A stretch of DNA of 64,000 nucleotides from Myxococcales bacterium (GCA_016794465.1 JAEUKA010000024.1:133511-197510); one strand, 5' to 3'. Numbered from the stretch's first letter, positions 42,913-52,846 are shown. Made by a program: numbers and translations. Notes: a model not told the origin generated them from the sequence alone.

Positions 42913-44097
42913 TCACTTCGGGAAGGCCAGTACCACCGTGGTCGTGTTGTGAAAGCCCGACAGATCCCCGGCATCCAGCGCAATCTCGCCGTACGTCTCA
43001 AAGCCGGCCAGCGGCACCCGTCCCAGCTCGGCGTGAATGCCGGCGATGGCGGTCTTGAACTCGTCCTTGAGGATGAGGTTGCGACAGATGCAGTCGAAGA
43101 CCACCGCCCCGGCGAGCGGAATGCCACCGACCTGCGCGAGGGCTCGACGGGCCGCCTCGCGAGCGCTGTCAATCTGGCGGGCGGGCTCGCTCTCGGTGAT
43201 GCGGATGACGCTGCCTTCGGGGATGCCGCAGGCAAAACCAATCGAGTGATCCCCGACGCGAAACAGAGGCGCGCGAATCTTGATGGCCTCGCCTTGCGCC
43301 AGGCCGGCCTCGAAGCGCAGCAGATAGCCACCGACCTCGGCGGCGGGAAGCTGCACCGGATCGAAGCCGAGCTTGCGGGTCGCCTCGTGGGTGTGCTCGA
43401 CCCAGACTTGCCAGGCGGGCCGACCGTCGATCTCGTGGACGACGCTGCCCTCGGCGCGGGTGACGGTAAGTGGGACCGACAGCGGCTCGTGACCGTGACA
43501 GACGCCGACGCCAAGCGGCTGCTTCGAGAACAGCGTCGCGATCACCAGTCCGTCGGTGACAACCTGATTTCCAAGAGAGACATGGGTACACTTGAGCGCC
43601 AGATCGTCACCCGCAGCAGCACCGGCAAGGCGTAGGTCAAAGCCCATCAGGCCAGCGGTCATCAGCGTCGCTTCCTCACTGCTGCCGGCGAGCGGATCGA
43701 GGAGCAGGATCGCGGTCCGATGGGGAAACCCGACGACCTGCGTCGGCATGCCTTCGAGCGCGGTCTGGACCGCCTGCTCGGCCGAGGCTTTGAGCCCGGT
43801 GCCAAGGCCCGAAAAAATTCGATAGTCCCCGCAGAGCGCAAAGATCGCCGCCGAGCCCTTGGCATCGCCCGTCTCGATGAACTCGCCGGCTGTCGACGCG
43901 CCCAGCACGGTGCTGGTCGGAAACGCGGCGCTCACGATCGGCATCAGCGCTGCGAGCGGCTGCTTGGTCGACGCGAATACCATCACCAGCGCCGGGACAG
44001 CGTCGGCCAGATCGGCACGAACCTTGGCGATGAGCTTGTCCGCTGCCTGTGCTGCATCTCCGTCGGCCATTGCGGTCGCAACTCTTGTCTCCAGCAT
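42913..44097 (-). CDS. FIST domain protein
   Basis: A 394-aa soluble protein. The N-terminal half matches the FIST_N fold (VLGASTAGEFIE, AAIFALCGDYR, GLMGFDLRLAGAAAGDDL), and the C-terminal half the FIST_C region (HSIGFACGIPEGSVIRI, AGAVVFDCICRNLIL, GFETYGEIALD). FIST proteins bind small molecules, likely amino acids, and feed signal transduction. ATG 44097 opens MLETRVATAMADGDAAQ. Divergent from the TonB receptor gene; the following small gene is 24 bp away. Confidence 0.88.
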   Translation of the reverse strand: MLETRVATAMADGDAAQAADKLIAKVRADLADAVPALVMVFASTKQPLAALMPIVSAAFPTSTVLGASTAGEFIETGDAKGSAAIFALCGDYRIFSGLGTGLKASAEQAVQTALEGMPTQVVGFPHRTAILLLDPLAGSSEEATLMTAGLMGFDLRLAGAAAGDDLALKCTHVSLGNQVVTDGLVIATLFSKQPLGVGVCHGHEPLSVPLTVTRAEGSVVHEIDGRPAWQVWVEHTHEATRKLGFDPVQLPAAEVGGYLLRFEAGLAQGEAIKIRAPLFRVGDHSIGFACGIPEGSVIRITESEPARQIDSAREAARRALAQVGGIPLAGAVVFDCICRNLILKDEFKTAIAGIHAELGRVPLAGFETYGEIALDAGDLSGFHNTTTVVLAFPK

Positions 44098-44271
44098 GCT
44101 CTTGCCCCTCTCTAGCTTTCACACTAGGAAAGCCCATGTGAGGCAGCAAGCGTCGTCTGCAAGTCGCGGAAGTCGCGGACAAAATCACCCCCGCTTCCCG
44201 TCGCTGAACTGCCAGTCTAGCTGAGTGAGTTCCATACAGAGGTGCCGCTGCGCGACCTTCCTGCTACTTTG

Positions 44272-46761
44272 ATGCGCTGCATGCAACGATTGCTGAAGCA
44301 AAGCGGCGGCGGACTGCGTCGAACAGAAATGTTGGTACGAACTGCGCTGGGTGTGGCGCTGCTGCTCGTCACGGGGGTCGTCTGGGCCGACGAGCCGACG
44401 AGCAGCGATGGTGAGGTCGAACCGCCGCCTTCGGGCTTTACCATCGACGGAGGCCGCCAAAAGCCCAAGGATGCGGTGCCGTTTGCGGGCGTGGTGCGGG
44501 AAAAAGGCTCGCGCGACCCGGTCAGCGGGGCTCGGGTGACGGTGACGCCGTGGCGAGAGCTACCGCCCGATCCGAATGCCAAGCCGGGGAAGAAAGCCAA
44601 GCCGCGCGGCGAAGTGACGGGCGAGCCGATCGAAGTCACCACCGATGCCGAAGGCAACTTCACCGTCGAGGATCTGGCGCCGGGAACCTATCAGGTGCTG
44701 CTGCGGGGTGGACAGATTCAGCGCACCGAGAGCATCGAGACGCTGGCGGCGGGCAAGAAGACCTCGATTACCTACTATGCGCCGCGACGGCAGAACCAGT
44801 TCGAGCTGGTGGTCCGCGCCGATCCGGTCAAAAAAGAGGTCAGCGAGCAGGTCCTGTCCGTCGAAGAGCTGAAGCGCATCCCCGGCACGCAAAACGACGC
44901 GATCAAGGCGGTGCAGAACCTTCCCGGCGTCGCGCGGGCCCCGTTTGGCGGTGGTCTGCTGGTGGTGTGGGGCTCGGCGCCCGCCGATACCCGCGTCTAC
45001 GCCGACGGAGTGCAGCTGCCACGCATCTTTCACTTTGCCGGCTTCCGCAGCACCATCAACTCTGAGTTCGTCGAGGAGCTGTCGTTCAAGCCCGGCGCGT
45101 ACGGTGCCGACTTCGGACGAGGCCTCGGCGGCATGATCGATGTCACCACCCGCACGCCCAAGAGTGATCGCATCCACGGCTCGGTGACGCTCGATCTGAT
45201 TGACGGCTCGCTGACGCTGGAAGGTCCGGTGACCAAGAACCTCTACCTCGCTGGTGGGGTGCGGGTGAGCTGGATCTCGGTGTTTTTACCCATTTTTAAC
45301 CGTTCACAGTTTCAGGTGTCGCCGTTCTATTGGGACTATCAGCTGTCGATGCGCTATCGCCCGACGAAGGCCGACGACATTGATGTGTTCATCTTCGGCT
45401 CGACGGACAACCTGGAAGCGCGGGTCAGTGATCCTGATCCGGCGATCAACATCTCTCTCGACAGTCGGCAGTACTTTTCACGGGCGCGGATTCGCTGGAC
45501 GCACCGCTTCTCGTCGGCGACACAGCTTATCGTGATGCCGTCGGTTGGCGGTGATGTGACGCGCTTCGATACCGGCGACGGCGGCATTGGCACGGTGCAG
45601 TTCAAGCTGGAAGGTCTGACGCTGGGCTATAACCTCCGCAGTGAGCTGCGCCATCGGTTCGCGCCGTGGCTGAACGTCGTCGGTGGTGTCGACTTCGAGG
45701 GCTCGCGTAGCTCGTTCGAGGTGGTGGTGCCGCCGATTCCTCCCGGTGGTGGCGGGTCGAGCGGTGAAGGCAACAACCAGGGCGCTGGCTCGGCGATTAC
45801 GCAGCTGGGCTCGGTGCGCGATCAGTCGGTGCTGCACATCGTGCGGACGGCGCCGTACGCGATCGCGCGGTTCGACTTTCTCGACAAGCGGCTGACGGTG
45901 TCCCCGCAGCTGCGACTCGAGACGGCCTACATTCGCTCCTATGATGGGGAGGTGTCGCGCACGGTGTTTTCGCCCGAGCCGCGCCTGGTCATCAGCGGCC
46001 AGATTGTCCCGAAATACCTGATGCTCAAGTTCGGCATCGGCTCGTACTCGCAGCTGGGGCAGCCGCAGGAGCTGAATCGGTCGTTTGGCAACCCCAACCT
46101 CGACCCGCAGCGCGCCACCACCTACGTCGCGGGCTTCGAGAGTGAGCCGACCTCGACGCTGTTTCTCCAAGGCCAGTTTTTCTACAAGGATCTGCGGGCG
46201 CTGATCGTCGCGGACCCGGTGCTCAAGTACACCAACTCAGGGCTGGGACGGGTCATCGGCGGCGACTTTTTGCTGCGGCAGAAGCTGTGGAAAGGGCTGT
46301 TTGGCTGGCTGGCGTACACCATCTCGCAGTCGGAGCGGCGCAGCACTCCGCAAGATCCGTGGCGGCTGTTCCGGTACGACCAGACCCACATCCTGACGGC
46401 GGTGGCGTCGTACAAGCTGCCGTGGTGGGGCATCGAGGTCGGCGTGCGCTTCCGTTATGTGACCGGCGGACTGTATACCCCGACGGTGGCCGGCATTCGT
46501 GACACCCTGACGCAGACCTGGATTTCGGCGCAGGGACCGGTGTTTTCCGAGCGACTGCCCGACTTTCACCAGCTCGATCTGCGCTTCGACAAGACCTGGG
46601 TGTTCAACCGCTGGAAGCTGGGGCTGTATCTGGACATTCAGAACCTCTACAACCGGAGCAATGCCGAGCAGGTGATCTACGGCGGACGGCAGCAGTACCA
46701 GTCGTCGCTGATCTCTGGCATTCCGTTTTTCCCCAACGTCGGCCTGCGCGCCGATTTTTGA
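44272..46761 (+). CDS. TonB-dependent outer-membrane receptor with N-terminal carboxypeptidase-regulatory-like domain
   Basis: An 829-aa protein. The start is uncertain (ATG 44272 or 44281, GTG 44242); the hydrophobic signal is LGVALLLVTGVVWA, cleaved before DEP. A CarboxypepD_reg-like domain (about 60-150; EVTTDAEGNFTVEDLAPGTY, 20 residues) is followed by a plug (RIPGTQNDAIKAVQNLPGVA, FKPGAYGADFGRGLGGMIDV) and a beta-barrel ending in the aromatic C-terminus GLRADF. It imports a siderophore or other ligand with TonB energy. A lipoprotein gene follows 11 bp later; a paralogous receptor-lipoprotein pair lies at 60.4-63.5 kb. Confidence 0.9.
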   Translation: MRCMQRLLKQSGGGLRRTEMLVRTALGVALLLVTGVVWADEPTSSDGEVEPPPSGFTIDGGRQKPKDAVPFAGVVREKGSRDPVSGARVTVTPWRELPPDPNAKPGKKAKPRGEVTGEPIEVTTDAEGNFTVEDLAPGTYQVLLRGGQIQRTESIETLAAGKKTSITYYAPRRQNQFELVVRADPVKKEVSEQVLSVEELKRIPGTQNDAIKAVQNLPGVARAPFGGGLLVVWGSAPADTRVYADGVQLPRIFHFAGFRSTINSEFVEELSFKPGAYGADFGRGLGGMIDVTTRTPKSDRIHGSVTLDLIDGSLTLEGPVTKNLYLAGGVRVSWISVFLPIFNRSQFQVSPFYWDYQLSMRYRPTKADDIDVFIFGSTDNLEARVSDPDPAINISLDSRQYFSRARIRWTHRFSSATQLIVMPSVGGDVTRFDTGDGGIGTVQFKLEGLTLGYNLRSELRHRFAPWLNVVGGVDFEGSRSSFEVVVPPIPPGGGGSSGEGNNQGAGSAITQLGSVRDQSVLHIVRTAPYAIARFDFLDKRLTVSPQLRLETAYIRSYDGEVSRTVFSPEPRLVISGQIVPKYLMLKFGIGSYSQLGQPQELNRSFGNPNLDPQRATTYVAGFESEPTSTLFLQGQFFYKDLRALIVADPVLKYTNSGLGRVIGGDFLLRQKLWKGLFGWLAYTISQSERRSTPQDPWRLFRYDQTHILTAVASYKLPWWGIEVGVRFRYVTGGLYTPTVAGIRDTLTQTWISAQGPVFSERLPDFHQLDLRFDKTWVFNRWKLGLYLDIQNLYNRSNAEQVIYGGRQQYQSSLISGIPFFPNVGLRADF

Positions 46762-46772
46762 GAGGGCGGCAC

Positions 46773-47849
46773 ATGATGACGCGAAAAAAAAGCTGGGCCC
46801 TTCTTCCGCTGCTCTGCGCTGCACTTGTGGGCTGCGACAACGACATCGACTCCGATACGCTGGTTCGCGAGCTGCGGGTCCTGTCGCTGCGCATGGGAAG
46901 TAGCGATCCGCAGAGCACTGCCGAAGCCCAAGCCGAGGTAAAGCCGGGGCTCGGTGGGCTGGACCTACAGTTTACGACCGACCACATTGATGTGAGCGCC
47001 AACATCGGGGCGCCGACGGGACCGGGCCGGCGACTCTTGACACCGCGACCGCTCCGCTACGAGTGGTTTCTGTGCGTCGGGCCGGCGTCGCTGTTTAGTC
47101 CGGGTACGCTCGATCAGGGGTGTCGCAAGTGGCTGCCGAGTGATCCCGATCCGATGCAGAACCGGGCGCTGCGCTACCTTGGGGAGGGACAGACCTATAG
47201 CCTGCCGACGCAGACGCTCAAAGAGGTCGTGGGGGCCGCGCTGCAGATCCTGCTCGGCGTTGGCCCGGGTGGTGGTGGCGGCGGCATGATCAAGCTTCCG
47301 GAGAAGCCGATCGCGCTGCTGCTGCCGCTGATCCTGCGAGTCCGGGTCGATGGCGGTGACAAGAACGACATTCGCGACTCGGAAGTGGCGATTACCTATC
47401 TGCGGACGTGGGTGGTGCTGCCGGGGATGGTGCTGCCGCCGCCGAACCGAAATCCGGCGCTCGGGGATCTGCTGGCGGGGCTCGACAAGGACGGTGCCAA
47501 GCTGCCGCTCTTGCCGTGTACGACCGCAAGCTGTCCGAAAAACAAGGTGCCAAGAGGAGCGGATCTGTTCCTGGTCGGTGGTGCGCAGCCGGGCTCGGTG
47601 GAAAAGTACACGCCGCAGGACGACAGTGGCCGAGGCGAACAGAGCGAGTCGCTGCGCTACAGCTGGTTTTCCACCGACGGCGAGTTCGAGCGCGAGCGCA
47701 CCGGCGATACCCAGCCCGACAACACCTGGAACAGCGACAAGACCCGTCCGCCTCCCGATGGTGTGACGACTTCCTCGCTGTGGGTCGTGGTGCAGGACGA
47801 GCGCGGCGGCTCCGACGGACGCCGCTTCGAGCTAGAGCTGACCAACTAG
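46773..47849 (+). CDS. Lipoprotein coupled to TonB receptor
   Basis: A 358-aa protein from ATG 46773. The lipobox is AALVGC after KKSWALLPLLC. The mature protein begins with a segment VRELRVLSLRMGSSDP resembling the VLAMRSEPAEV start of the lipoprotein at 62448, and ends DERGGSDGRRFELELTN resembling that gene's DSRGGVTVYSHSV. Middle region has Cys pairs in loops (CTTASCPK). No known domain; the pairing with the TonB receptor suggests a surface partner that presents ligand. Confidence 0.8.
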   Translation: MMTRKKSWALLPLLCAALVGCDNDIDSDTLVRELRVLSLRMGSSDPQSTAEAQAEVKPGLGGLDLQFTTDHIDVSANIGAPTGPGRRLLTPRPLRYEWFLCVGPASLFSPGTLDQGCRKWLPSDPDPMQNRALRYLGEGQTYSLPTQTLKEVVGAALQILLGVGPGGGGGGMIKLPEKPIALLLPLILRVRVDGGDKNDIRDSEVAITYLRTWVVLPGMVLPPPNRNPALGDLLAGLDKDGAKLPLLPCTTASCPKNKVPRGADLFLVGGAQPGSVEKYTPQDDSGRGEQSESLRYSWFSTDGEFERERTGDTQPDNTWNSDKTRPPPDGVTTSSLWVVVQDERGGSDGRRFELELTN

Positions 47850-47882
47850 CCAACCTGTCGACAAAGCCTCCGGAAGCCGCCC

Positions 47883-48998
47883 GTGAACAAGCCGACTGCG
47901 AAGCCGACTGCCAAGCCCCAGCAGCGGGTCATCCAGCACGATCTGCCGATTCCCAATCCGATTCCCAATCCGATTCCTGAACAGACTCCTAAGTCGATTC
48001 CCAATCGGACTCCCAATCGGACTCCTAAGTCGATTCCCAATCGGACTCCCAATCGGATTCCTACTCGGACTCCCAATCCGATTCCTACTCGGGCTCCTAC
48101 TCGGGCTCCTACTCGGGCTCCCAATCCGACTCCTACGCGGAAGACCAAGCCGAAGTCGCGACGTTCGCGGAAGCTGTCCTCGTCGAGCGAGCTGTCGCTG
48201 CTGTGGGGACTGATCTACGATCTTTTGCGCGCACCGGCATTTGTGATCTTGCTGCTCCTGGGAAAAGTCGAGCTTCGTGGTGCGCTGTTGCCGCTCGAGC
48301 GCATCTGGCAGTTTGTGCTGTCGGCCCGCGCCACCGCGACCCTTATCGCGCTCAATGTCTGCTGCTTTGCGATCGAGACAGTCCTTCTGCAAAAGTGGCC
48401 GACCGAGCGCTTCTTGGCGACGTTTGCTTTCTCTCCGCAAGCGCTGTGGCAAGGGCGATTCCTACCGCTGCTGCTGCATGTCTTTGCGCATGCCAGCTTG
48501 CCGCACCTTCTGTCGAACATGCTGGCGCTGTTTGTGTTTGGTCGAGTGGTCGAAAGGCTGCTCGGACCGTGGCGACTCCTCACCGCGTACGGAATCGCGG
48601 CGCTGGCGGCGACGCTCTGCTCACTCTTGGCGCAGGGTCTGGCCGGACAGTATGTTCCGACGCTGGGAGCCTCGGGCGCGGTGGCCGGGCTGATCGCCTT
48701 GGGAGTCCTTCTGTCCCCGCTGACCGTGACGTTTGAGGCGCTGATTCCGATGCCGCTGTTTCTGGTTGGCTGGCTCGCGATGGCCGGCGATCTGCTCGCG
48801 CTGTGGCAGTCGGCGCGCGACTCTGTCGATCGCCCCGCACACCTCGGTGGCTATCTGTCGGTGGCACTGATGTACAGAGTGCTTCCCGGCAAGCTCAAAG
48901 CAAAGGTGCGGTTTGGACTCCTGCTCAATGTCCTGACGATTCTGTTTGCGATGCTGCTGTGGTATCTGCACGGCAGCGGCCTTCTCGCGCTGCGCTAA
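47883..48998 (+). CDS. Rhomboid-family intramembrane serine protease with repeat-encoded N-terminus
   Basis: A 371-aa protein from GTG 47883. Residues about 22-86 are 16 four-residue repeats (IPNP, TPNR, APTR) followed by a basic stretch (KPKSRRSRK). The rhomboid core (about 125-355) has HVFAHASLPHLLSNMLALFV, then VPTLGASGAVAGLIAL with the GxSG catalytic Ser, and a late His in HLGGYLSVALM. Six membrane helices are likely. It cleaves transmembrane substrates within the membrane. The 12-bp DNA repeat is described separately. It is a plus-strand gene 33 bp after the lipoprotein gene. Confidence 0.85.
   Translation: MNKPTAKPTAKPQQRVIQHDLPIPNPIPNPIPEQTPKSIPNRTPNRTPKSIPNRTPNRIPTRTPNPIPTRAPTRAPTRAPNPTPTRKTKPKSRRSRKLSSSSELSLLWGLIYDLLRAPAFVILLLLGKVELRGALLPLERIWQFVLSARATATLIALNVCCFAIETVLLQKWPTERFLATFAFSPQALWQGRFLPLLLHVFAHASLPHLLSNMLALFVFGRVVERLLGPWRLLTAYGIAALAATLCSLLAQGLAGQYVPTLGASGAVAGLIALGVLLSPLTVTFEALIPMPLFLVGWLAMAGDLLALWQSARDSVDRPAHLGGYLSVALMYRVLPGKLKAKVRFGLLLNVLTILFAMLLWYLHGSGLLALR
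47948..48139 (+). repeat. 12-bp tandem repeat, 16 units, in the rhomboid gene
   Basis: Unit consensus GAYTCCYAATCS in exact 12-bp register from 47948 to 48139 with many variants. Read in the frame ATT-CCC-AAT-CCG. The related repeat at 62467-62562 is read one base later. Confidence 0.85.
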
Positions 48999-49012
48999 CG
49001 GGCTGCCGCAAG

Positions 49013-50590
49013 CTACGGGGTATAGCGAAGGATGGTGGCGCTGTCACCGACGGCGAAGATGTTGGTTGGGCCGGTTCCCCAGACTCCGCGCAGATGAACA
49101 GAGACAGTGGAAGTCATCTTGGTCCAGGTGTTGCCATCAGAGCTGAGGATGGTGCCGTTGTCGCCCACTGCGATGATGAAGTTGTCACCGCTCGACCACA
49201 GGGCGCGGATGGTGTTGGGGGTAAGTCCCATGGCTACCTGCGTCCAGGTGTTGTCATTGCCAGCCGCTGCAGCGCGACGGACGATCATCCCGCCATCACC
49301 GGCTGCGTAGTGGAAGGCGGTGCCGGCGAGCACGGCGTTGATGTTGCCGGCGATCTTGGTGCCTGTGGCCATCTGCTGCGGAGACTTGTTGGCACCATCC
49401 CAGATCGCGGCAAAGCCACCAGTGGCGAGCATCGGCTTGGTTCCTCCCACCAGCAGATCGCTGTTGCCAAGGGACGAGATGCTGAGCAGATCACTGACGC
49501 CGAGAGCCAACGTCTTGGCGGTAACCGTTCCGTTGGTGGCGAGAATGAGTCCGGCTCCGCCGCTACCCACGATGTACGTGATCAAGTTTGGAGCGATGAC
49601 GACGCCATTGAGGTTGGAAGTAGAGCCCGATGTGATGTTGGAGAAGGAAGAGATACTGCCACTGCCGCTCCACTTGAGGATGGTTCCCCCGTCGCCGACA
49701 ACATAGATCGCGGTCCCACCGATTCGTCCCGCAACGCCGCGCAGGGCCCCAGTCTTATTGGTGCTGGCGGTCTTCCAGGTTGCACCATCCCACGCGACCG
49801 CGACGCCGTTGTCTCCGGCCGCGATCACATTGCTGGTTACGGTTCCACCGACGGCGTTGAGGTTGGCGGTGACTCCCGTCGGCGGCATGTCTTTGCACCA
49901 GCCGCGACAGAGGGTAAACACCGCCTGTACCACCGTGTCTTGGTTGAGGGTGACGGCGCAGGTAAGGCCACTGCTCGGACAGCCACCACCCGACCAGCCA
50001 TTGAAGGTGCCGTTGATCTCTGTTGCGGCCAGAGAGAACATCGTTCCCTTCTGGACCGTCACCGTACAGCCGTTGCCGCCGCCGTCGCAGGAGATTCCGC
50101 TCGGAGTGGACTGCACGATGCCGCGGGCACCTGCGATGTTGGCGACCTGCACGGTCAGCGTGACGCCGTTGCCACAGAACTGCACCGGGGTGACGTTGAC
50201 CGTCAGCTCCAGAACGCCGTCGCTGTCGATGGTGAGTGTCGCGGTTCCAGTGGCGAGCAGACAAGCCGCAGCGCCCTTCAGATCGACTTTGAAGGTCGTT
50301 GTGCCGCGTGTTCCAGGAGGAAAGCTAACGCCGAGCAGATCGAACGGAGCCTCCGTAAAGGACTTGTTACCGACCTTCTCCATCATGGTTGGATCTTGCG
50401 CTGTCACAGTCAGGACGGCTTCCACGGTGCCGCTAGGAACGGGCCCAACGTGGATTCTGACCAGCGGTCCTTCCGTCGGTACCATCGTCGTGGTCTGGTC
50501 CCCGCAGGAGCTTACAAAAAGCAGCACCAGCCACAGCGGCGCCAGCTTGCGGAATCGAGACAGCCAGACAGAGCGGCTACGGTTTGCCAT
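49013..50590 (-). CDS. Lipoprotein with bacterial Ig-like region and beta-propeller
   Basis: A 525-aa protein. The signal ends at lipobox LFVSSC. The first half has a GIVQSTPSGISCDGGG-CTVTV Bacterial_repeat/Big-type segment with paired Cys. From about residue 240 it reads as a propeller with repeated VVGDGGTILKWSG, AAGDGGMIVRR, AVGDNGTILSSDG and AVGDSATILRYTP blades, similar to YCF48/BNR-type surface proteins. It is probably surface-exposed, with binding unknown. It lies downstream of the PEGA gene on the same strand. Confidence 0.8.
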   Translation of the reverse strand: MANRSRSVWLSRFRKLAPLWLVLLFVSSCGDQTTTMVPTEGPLVRIHVGPVPSGTVEAVLTVTAQDPTMMEKVGNKSFTEAPFDLLGVSFPPGTRGTTTFKVDLKGAAACLLATGTATLTIDSDGVLELTVNVTPVQFCGNGVTLTVQVANIAGARGIVQSTPSGISCDGGGNGCTVTVQKGTMFSLAATEINGTFNGWSGGGCPSSGLTCAVTLNQDTVVQAVFTLCRGWCKDMPPTGVTANLNAVGGTVTSNVIAAGDNGVAVAWDGATWKTASTNKTGALRGVAGRIGGTAIYVVGDGGTILKWSGSGSISSFSNITSGSTSNLNGVVIAPNLITYIVGSGGAGLILATNGTVTAKTLALGVSDLLSISSLGNSDLLVGGTKPMLATGGFAAIWDGANKSPQQMATGTKIAGNINAVLAGTAFHYAAGDGGMIVRRAAAAGNDNTWTQVAMGLTPNTIRALWSSGDNFIIAVGDNGTILSSDGNTWTKMTSTVSVHLRGVWGTGPTNIFAVGDSATILRYTP

Positions 50591-50627
50591 CGCACATCCT
50601 CCTTACGCTAAGAAAATCGATTCCGGA

Positions 50628-51545
50628 TCAGAACGTAAACACATAGGTATTGGGGGGAACCATCCGCACTTCAGGAGTGGTACCGCCCGTGCGCGTTCCG
50701 ATCACCACGCCCGCCGTCACGCCCGCTGCGACCACTGCCGCTCCGCCGATCGCGACCCAGAACCACCACTTCTTATAAAGCGGCGTCTTTTCCACCGTGA
50801 CCACCGGATCGGCACCGCTGACCAGCTTGCGCTCGATCTTGTTCTTTTGACCATCTTCGATCACGGCGTCGATCTGCTCGGAGCGGAAGCCAACGTGACG
50901 CAGCACCACTTTGTGAGTCCCGACAAAGGTCACGCGCTTGTAGGGAGTGATTCCCAGCTCGGTGCCATCGACGAACACAGCGGCCCCCGAAGGCTCAGAG
51001 CGAATGTCCAGGGTGCCACGCGGCTTGGCGACACACTCAATCACCGCTCGCTTCACCAGATCGCCCAGCTTTTCGGCGGTCTGTTTTTCGGTACAGCTTG
51101 GGCACTCCTCGGTGAGCTTGGCGCCCATCGCGCCGACTTCGACATCCAGGACCTCGACGCTGAGCTTCCACGGCCCAGGACCCTTGCCGCTGGCCAGGCG
51201 CTTGACGCGATACCGAATGACCAGCTGGCTGTCGAGCAGGCGACCCAGTCGCTCGTAACACAGCTCGGTGTGACAGCCCTGCAGCTGCGCCTCGCCTGCC
51301 AGCGTCGCTTCCAGATCACCGGCAGCGATCAGACTCAGCTGCTGCGACTTGAGCGCCGCTTCGGTGGCCGTCCGCAGCATCGCCGGATCGCTGGGAGCCA
51401 GCTCTCCTTCCAGCTGCGGCTCGACGATGAGTGCGTTGCCTGCCCACGCCGCGTGCGGAAAGATTCCCATCATCCACATCGTGAGCAGGACCCACCGCAC
51501 AAGCTGTGGTGTCTGGAACGCTGCGCCGTTGCGACCGACCCTCAT
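50628..51545 (-). CDS. PEGA-domain membrane protein
   Basis: A 305-aa protein from ATG 51545 after GGAGGGGG. The signal peptide is LLTMWMMGIFPHAAWA. A middle domain (about 25-155) with CHTELCYERLGRLLDSQLVI resembles adhesin/curli-assembly CsgG-like folds. The PEGA domain (about 165-235) has GTLDIRSEPSGAAVFVDG, GTHKVVLRHVGF. A C-terminal membrane helix (WWFWVAIGGAAVVAAGVTAG) anchors it. PEGA domains mark surface-layer or signalling proteins in myxobacteria and relatives. Head-to-head with the YceI gene 171 bp away. Confidence 0.82.
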   Translation of the reverse strand: MRVGRNGAAFQTPQLVRWVLLTMWMMGIFPHAAWAGNALIVEPQLEGELAPSDPAMLRTATEAALKSQQLSLIAAGDLEATLAGEAQLQGCHTELCYERLGRLLDSQLVIRYRVKRLASGKGPGPWKLSVEVLDVEVGAMGAKLTEECPSCTEKQTAEKLGDLVKRAVIECVAKPRGTLDIRSEPSGAAVFVDGTELGITPYKRVTFVGTHKVVLRHVGFRSEQIDAVIEDGQKNKIERKLVSGADPVVTVEKTPLYKKWWFWVAIGGAAVVAAGVTAGVVIGTRTGGTTPEVRMVPPNTYVFTF

Positions 51546-51715
51546 GCGGGCCCCCTCCATACTGAACGAAGTAGCCATCAGAATCCCTATCGTAGGCGAT
51601 CAGTTGGAAAAATGGTTAGACTACATTTTTGGCGACGGCAGCGGCGACTTGGGTATCCTAGGGACACTGACTGTTTCGACCCCAGACCACGTCTTACCGA
51701 CTGTAAGGAGACACG

Positions 51716-52303
51716 ATGCGTACCTCTCTTCTGCTCGCGCTTCTGCTCTGTGCTTCCCCCGCTTTGGCACAGACGCCCCCGATGCCAGGCCCGTCAGCAG
51801 CCCCGGCGGCGGCCACTGTGCTTTCGGCCAAAAGTGGCACCATCACCTACCATCTGGTTCACAAGCTGCACAAGTTTGACGGTGTCTGTAAGCAACCGGA
51901 AGGCAAGGTGCGCATTCTGCCGAGTGGCAAAGCCCAGGTGATGGTGCGGGCGAAGGTCGAGTCATTTGACTCCGGCAACTCGAACCGCGACTCCCACATG
52001 AAGGAAACCGTTGAAGCGGCGCGATTCCCACTGGTCGAGCTCAAAGCGACCGGAGACGCCACCCCACCGGCAACCTTTCCGGCGACAGTTGAGCGGACCT
52101 TCAATGCCGACGTGACCTTCCATGGCACGACAAAGAACCTCGACATTCCGGTCCAGCTCACCTACGAGAGCGCGACCAGCATCAAGGCCAAAGCGCGCCT
52201 CACCTTGAAGGTCGAGGACTTTAAGGTCGAGCGCCCGAGCCTGATGTTCGTCAAGATCGACAACGACATGCCGGTCGATGTCGAGCTAAGCTTCGCCCCG
52301 TAG
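51716..52303 (+). CDS. YceI-like periplasmic protein
   Basis: A 195-aa protein. A signal peptide (LLLALLLCASPALAQ) precedes the YceI lipocalin-like barrel: GTITYHLVHKLHKFDG at the start, VRAKVESFDSGNSNRDSHMK (the family's DSxxxxRDxHMK box), then FNADVTFHGTTKNLDIPVQL, ending in VDVELSF. YceI binds polyisoprenoid or similar long chains. ATG 51716 follows TAAGGAG. It has an intact length (family about 190). Divergent from the PEGA gene. Confidence 0.9.
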   Translation: MRTSLLLALLLCASPALAQTPPMPGPSAAPAAATVLSAKSGTITYHLVHKLHKFDGVCKQPEGKVRILPSGKAQVMVRAKVESFDSGNSNRDSHMKETVEAARFPLVELKATGDATPPATFPATVERTFNADVTFHGTTKNLDIPVQLTYESATSIKAKARLTLKVEDFKVERPSLMFVKIDNDMPVDVELSFAP

Positions 52304-52333
52304 AGAGCGGGGCACAAATATTAGTCGTTTGAT

Positions 52334-52846
52334 CTACTTCTTTTTCCCTTTGCTGGCGGGCTTCTTCTTGGGCGGTGGTGGCGGCTTCTTGATCTTGATC
52401 GGATAGCAGTGCAGGCCGCAGCCATCGTCGTAGATCGCCGCGCACTCCCGAACCCACTTGCTGGTGATGCGCCATGGACCGGTGAAGGGACCGGGCTCCT
52501 CGCCGCTGTCGCAGACTTCCTTCTTCTCGGTGGTCACCTTGGTGGGCTCGCCCTCGACCTTCAGCTCGCAGCGAGCAGCGCAGCTGACCTTCCACACCCC
52601 GTCAGCCGGGACGATCTCTACGCCCGCCTCGTCGTACCCGGTGCGCTCTGGATGCAGCTCCCAGGTGAACAGCGCGGCGCGATAGCCCTCAGGACACTTG
52701 ATCGAACAGATCGGGGTCGTCGCCTTGGGCTCGCTTTTGGTCGCCTTGGGTACGTTTTTCGCGATGACCGCAGGCGGGGACAGAAGCAGCACCGCCGCGA
52801 TCAGGACTTTGGCCAGGACTTTGTGAAGGTAGACAGATCTCGACAT
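52334..52846 (-). CDS. Secreted Cys-containing protein, unknown function
   Basis: A 170-aa protein from ATG 52846 (longer frame to 52906 possible). The signal peptide is VLIAAVLLLSPPAVIA. The mature protein has seven Cys (CSIKCPEGY, VSCAARCELK, EVCDSGE, ECAAIYDDGCGLHCYPI) that probably form disulphides, and a basic Lys/Pro tail. No family recognised. Convergent with the YceI gene, 30 bp apart. Confidence 0.65.
   Translation of the reverse strand: MSRSVYLHKVLAKVLIAAVLLLSPPAVIAKNVPKATKSEPKATTPICSIKCPEGYRAALFTWELHPERTGYDEAGVEIVPADGVWKVSCAARCELKVEGEPTKVTTEKKEVCDSGEEPGPFTGPWRITSKWVRECAAIYDDGCGLHCYPIKIKKPPPPPKKKPASKGKKK

Noticed and set aside
47846..48452. Minus-strand repeat proteins over the rhomboid N-terminus
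   Set aside because: Shadow frames of the 12-bp array; the plus-strand rhomboid has a clear catalytic core.
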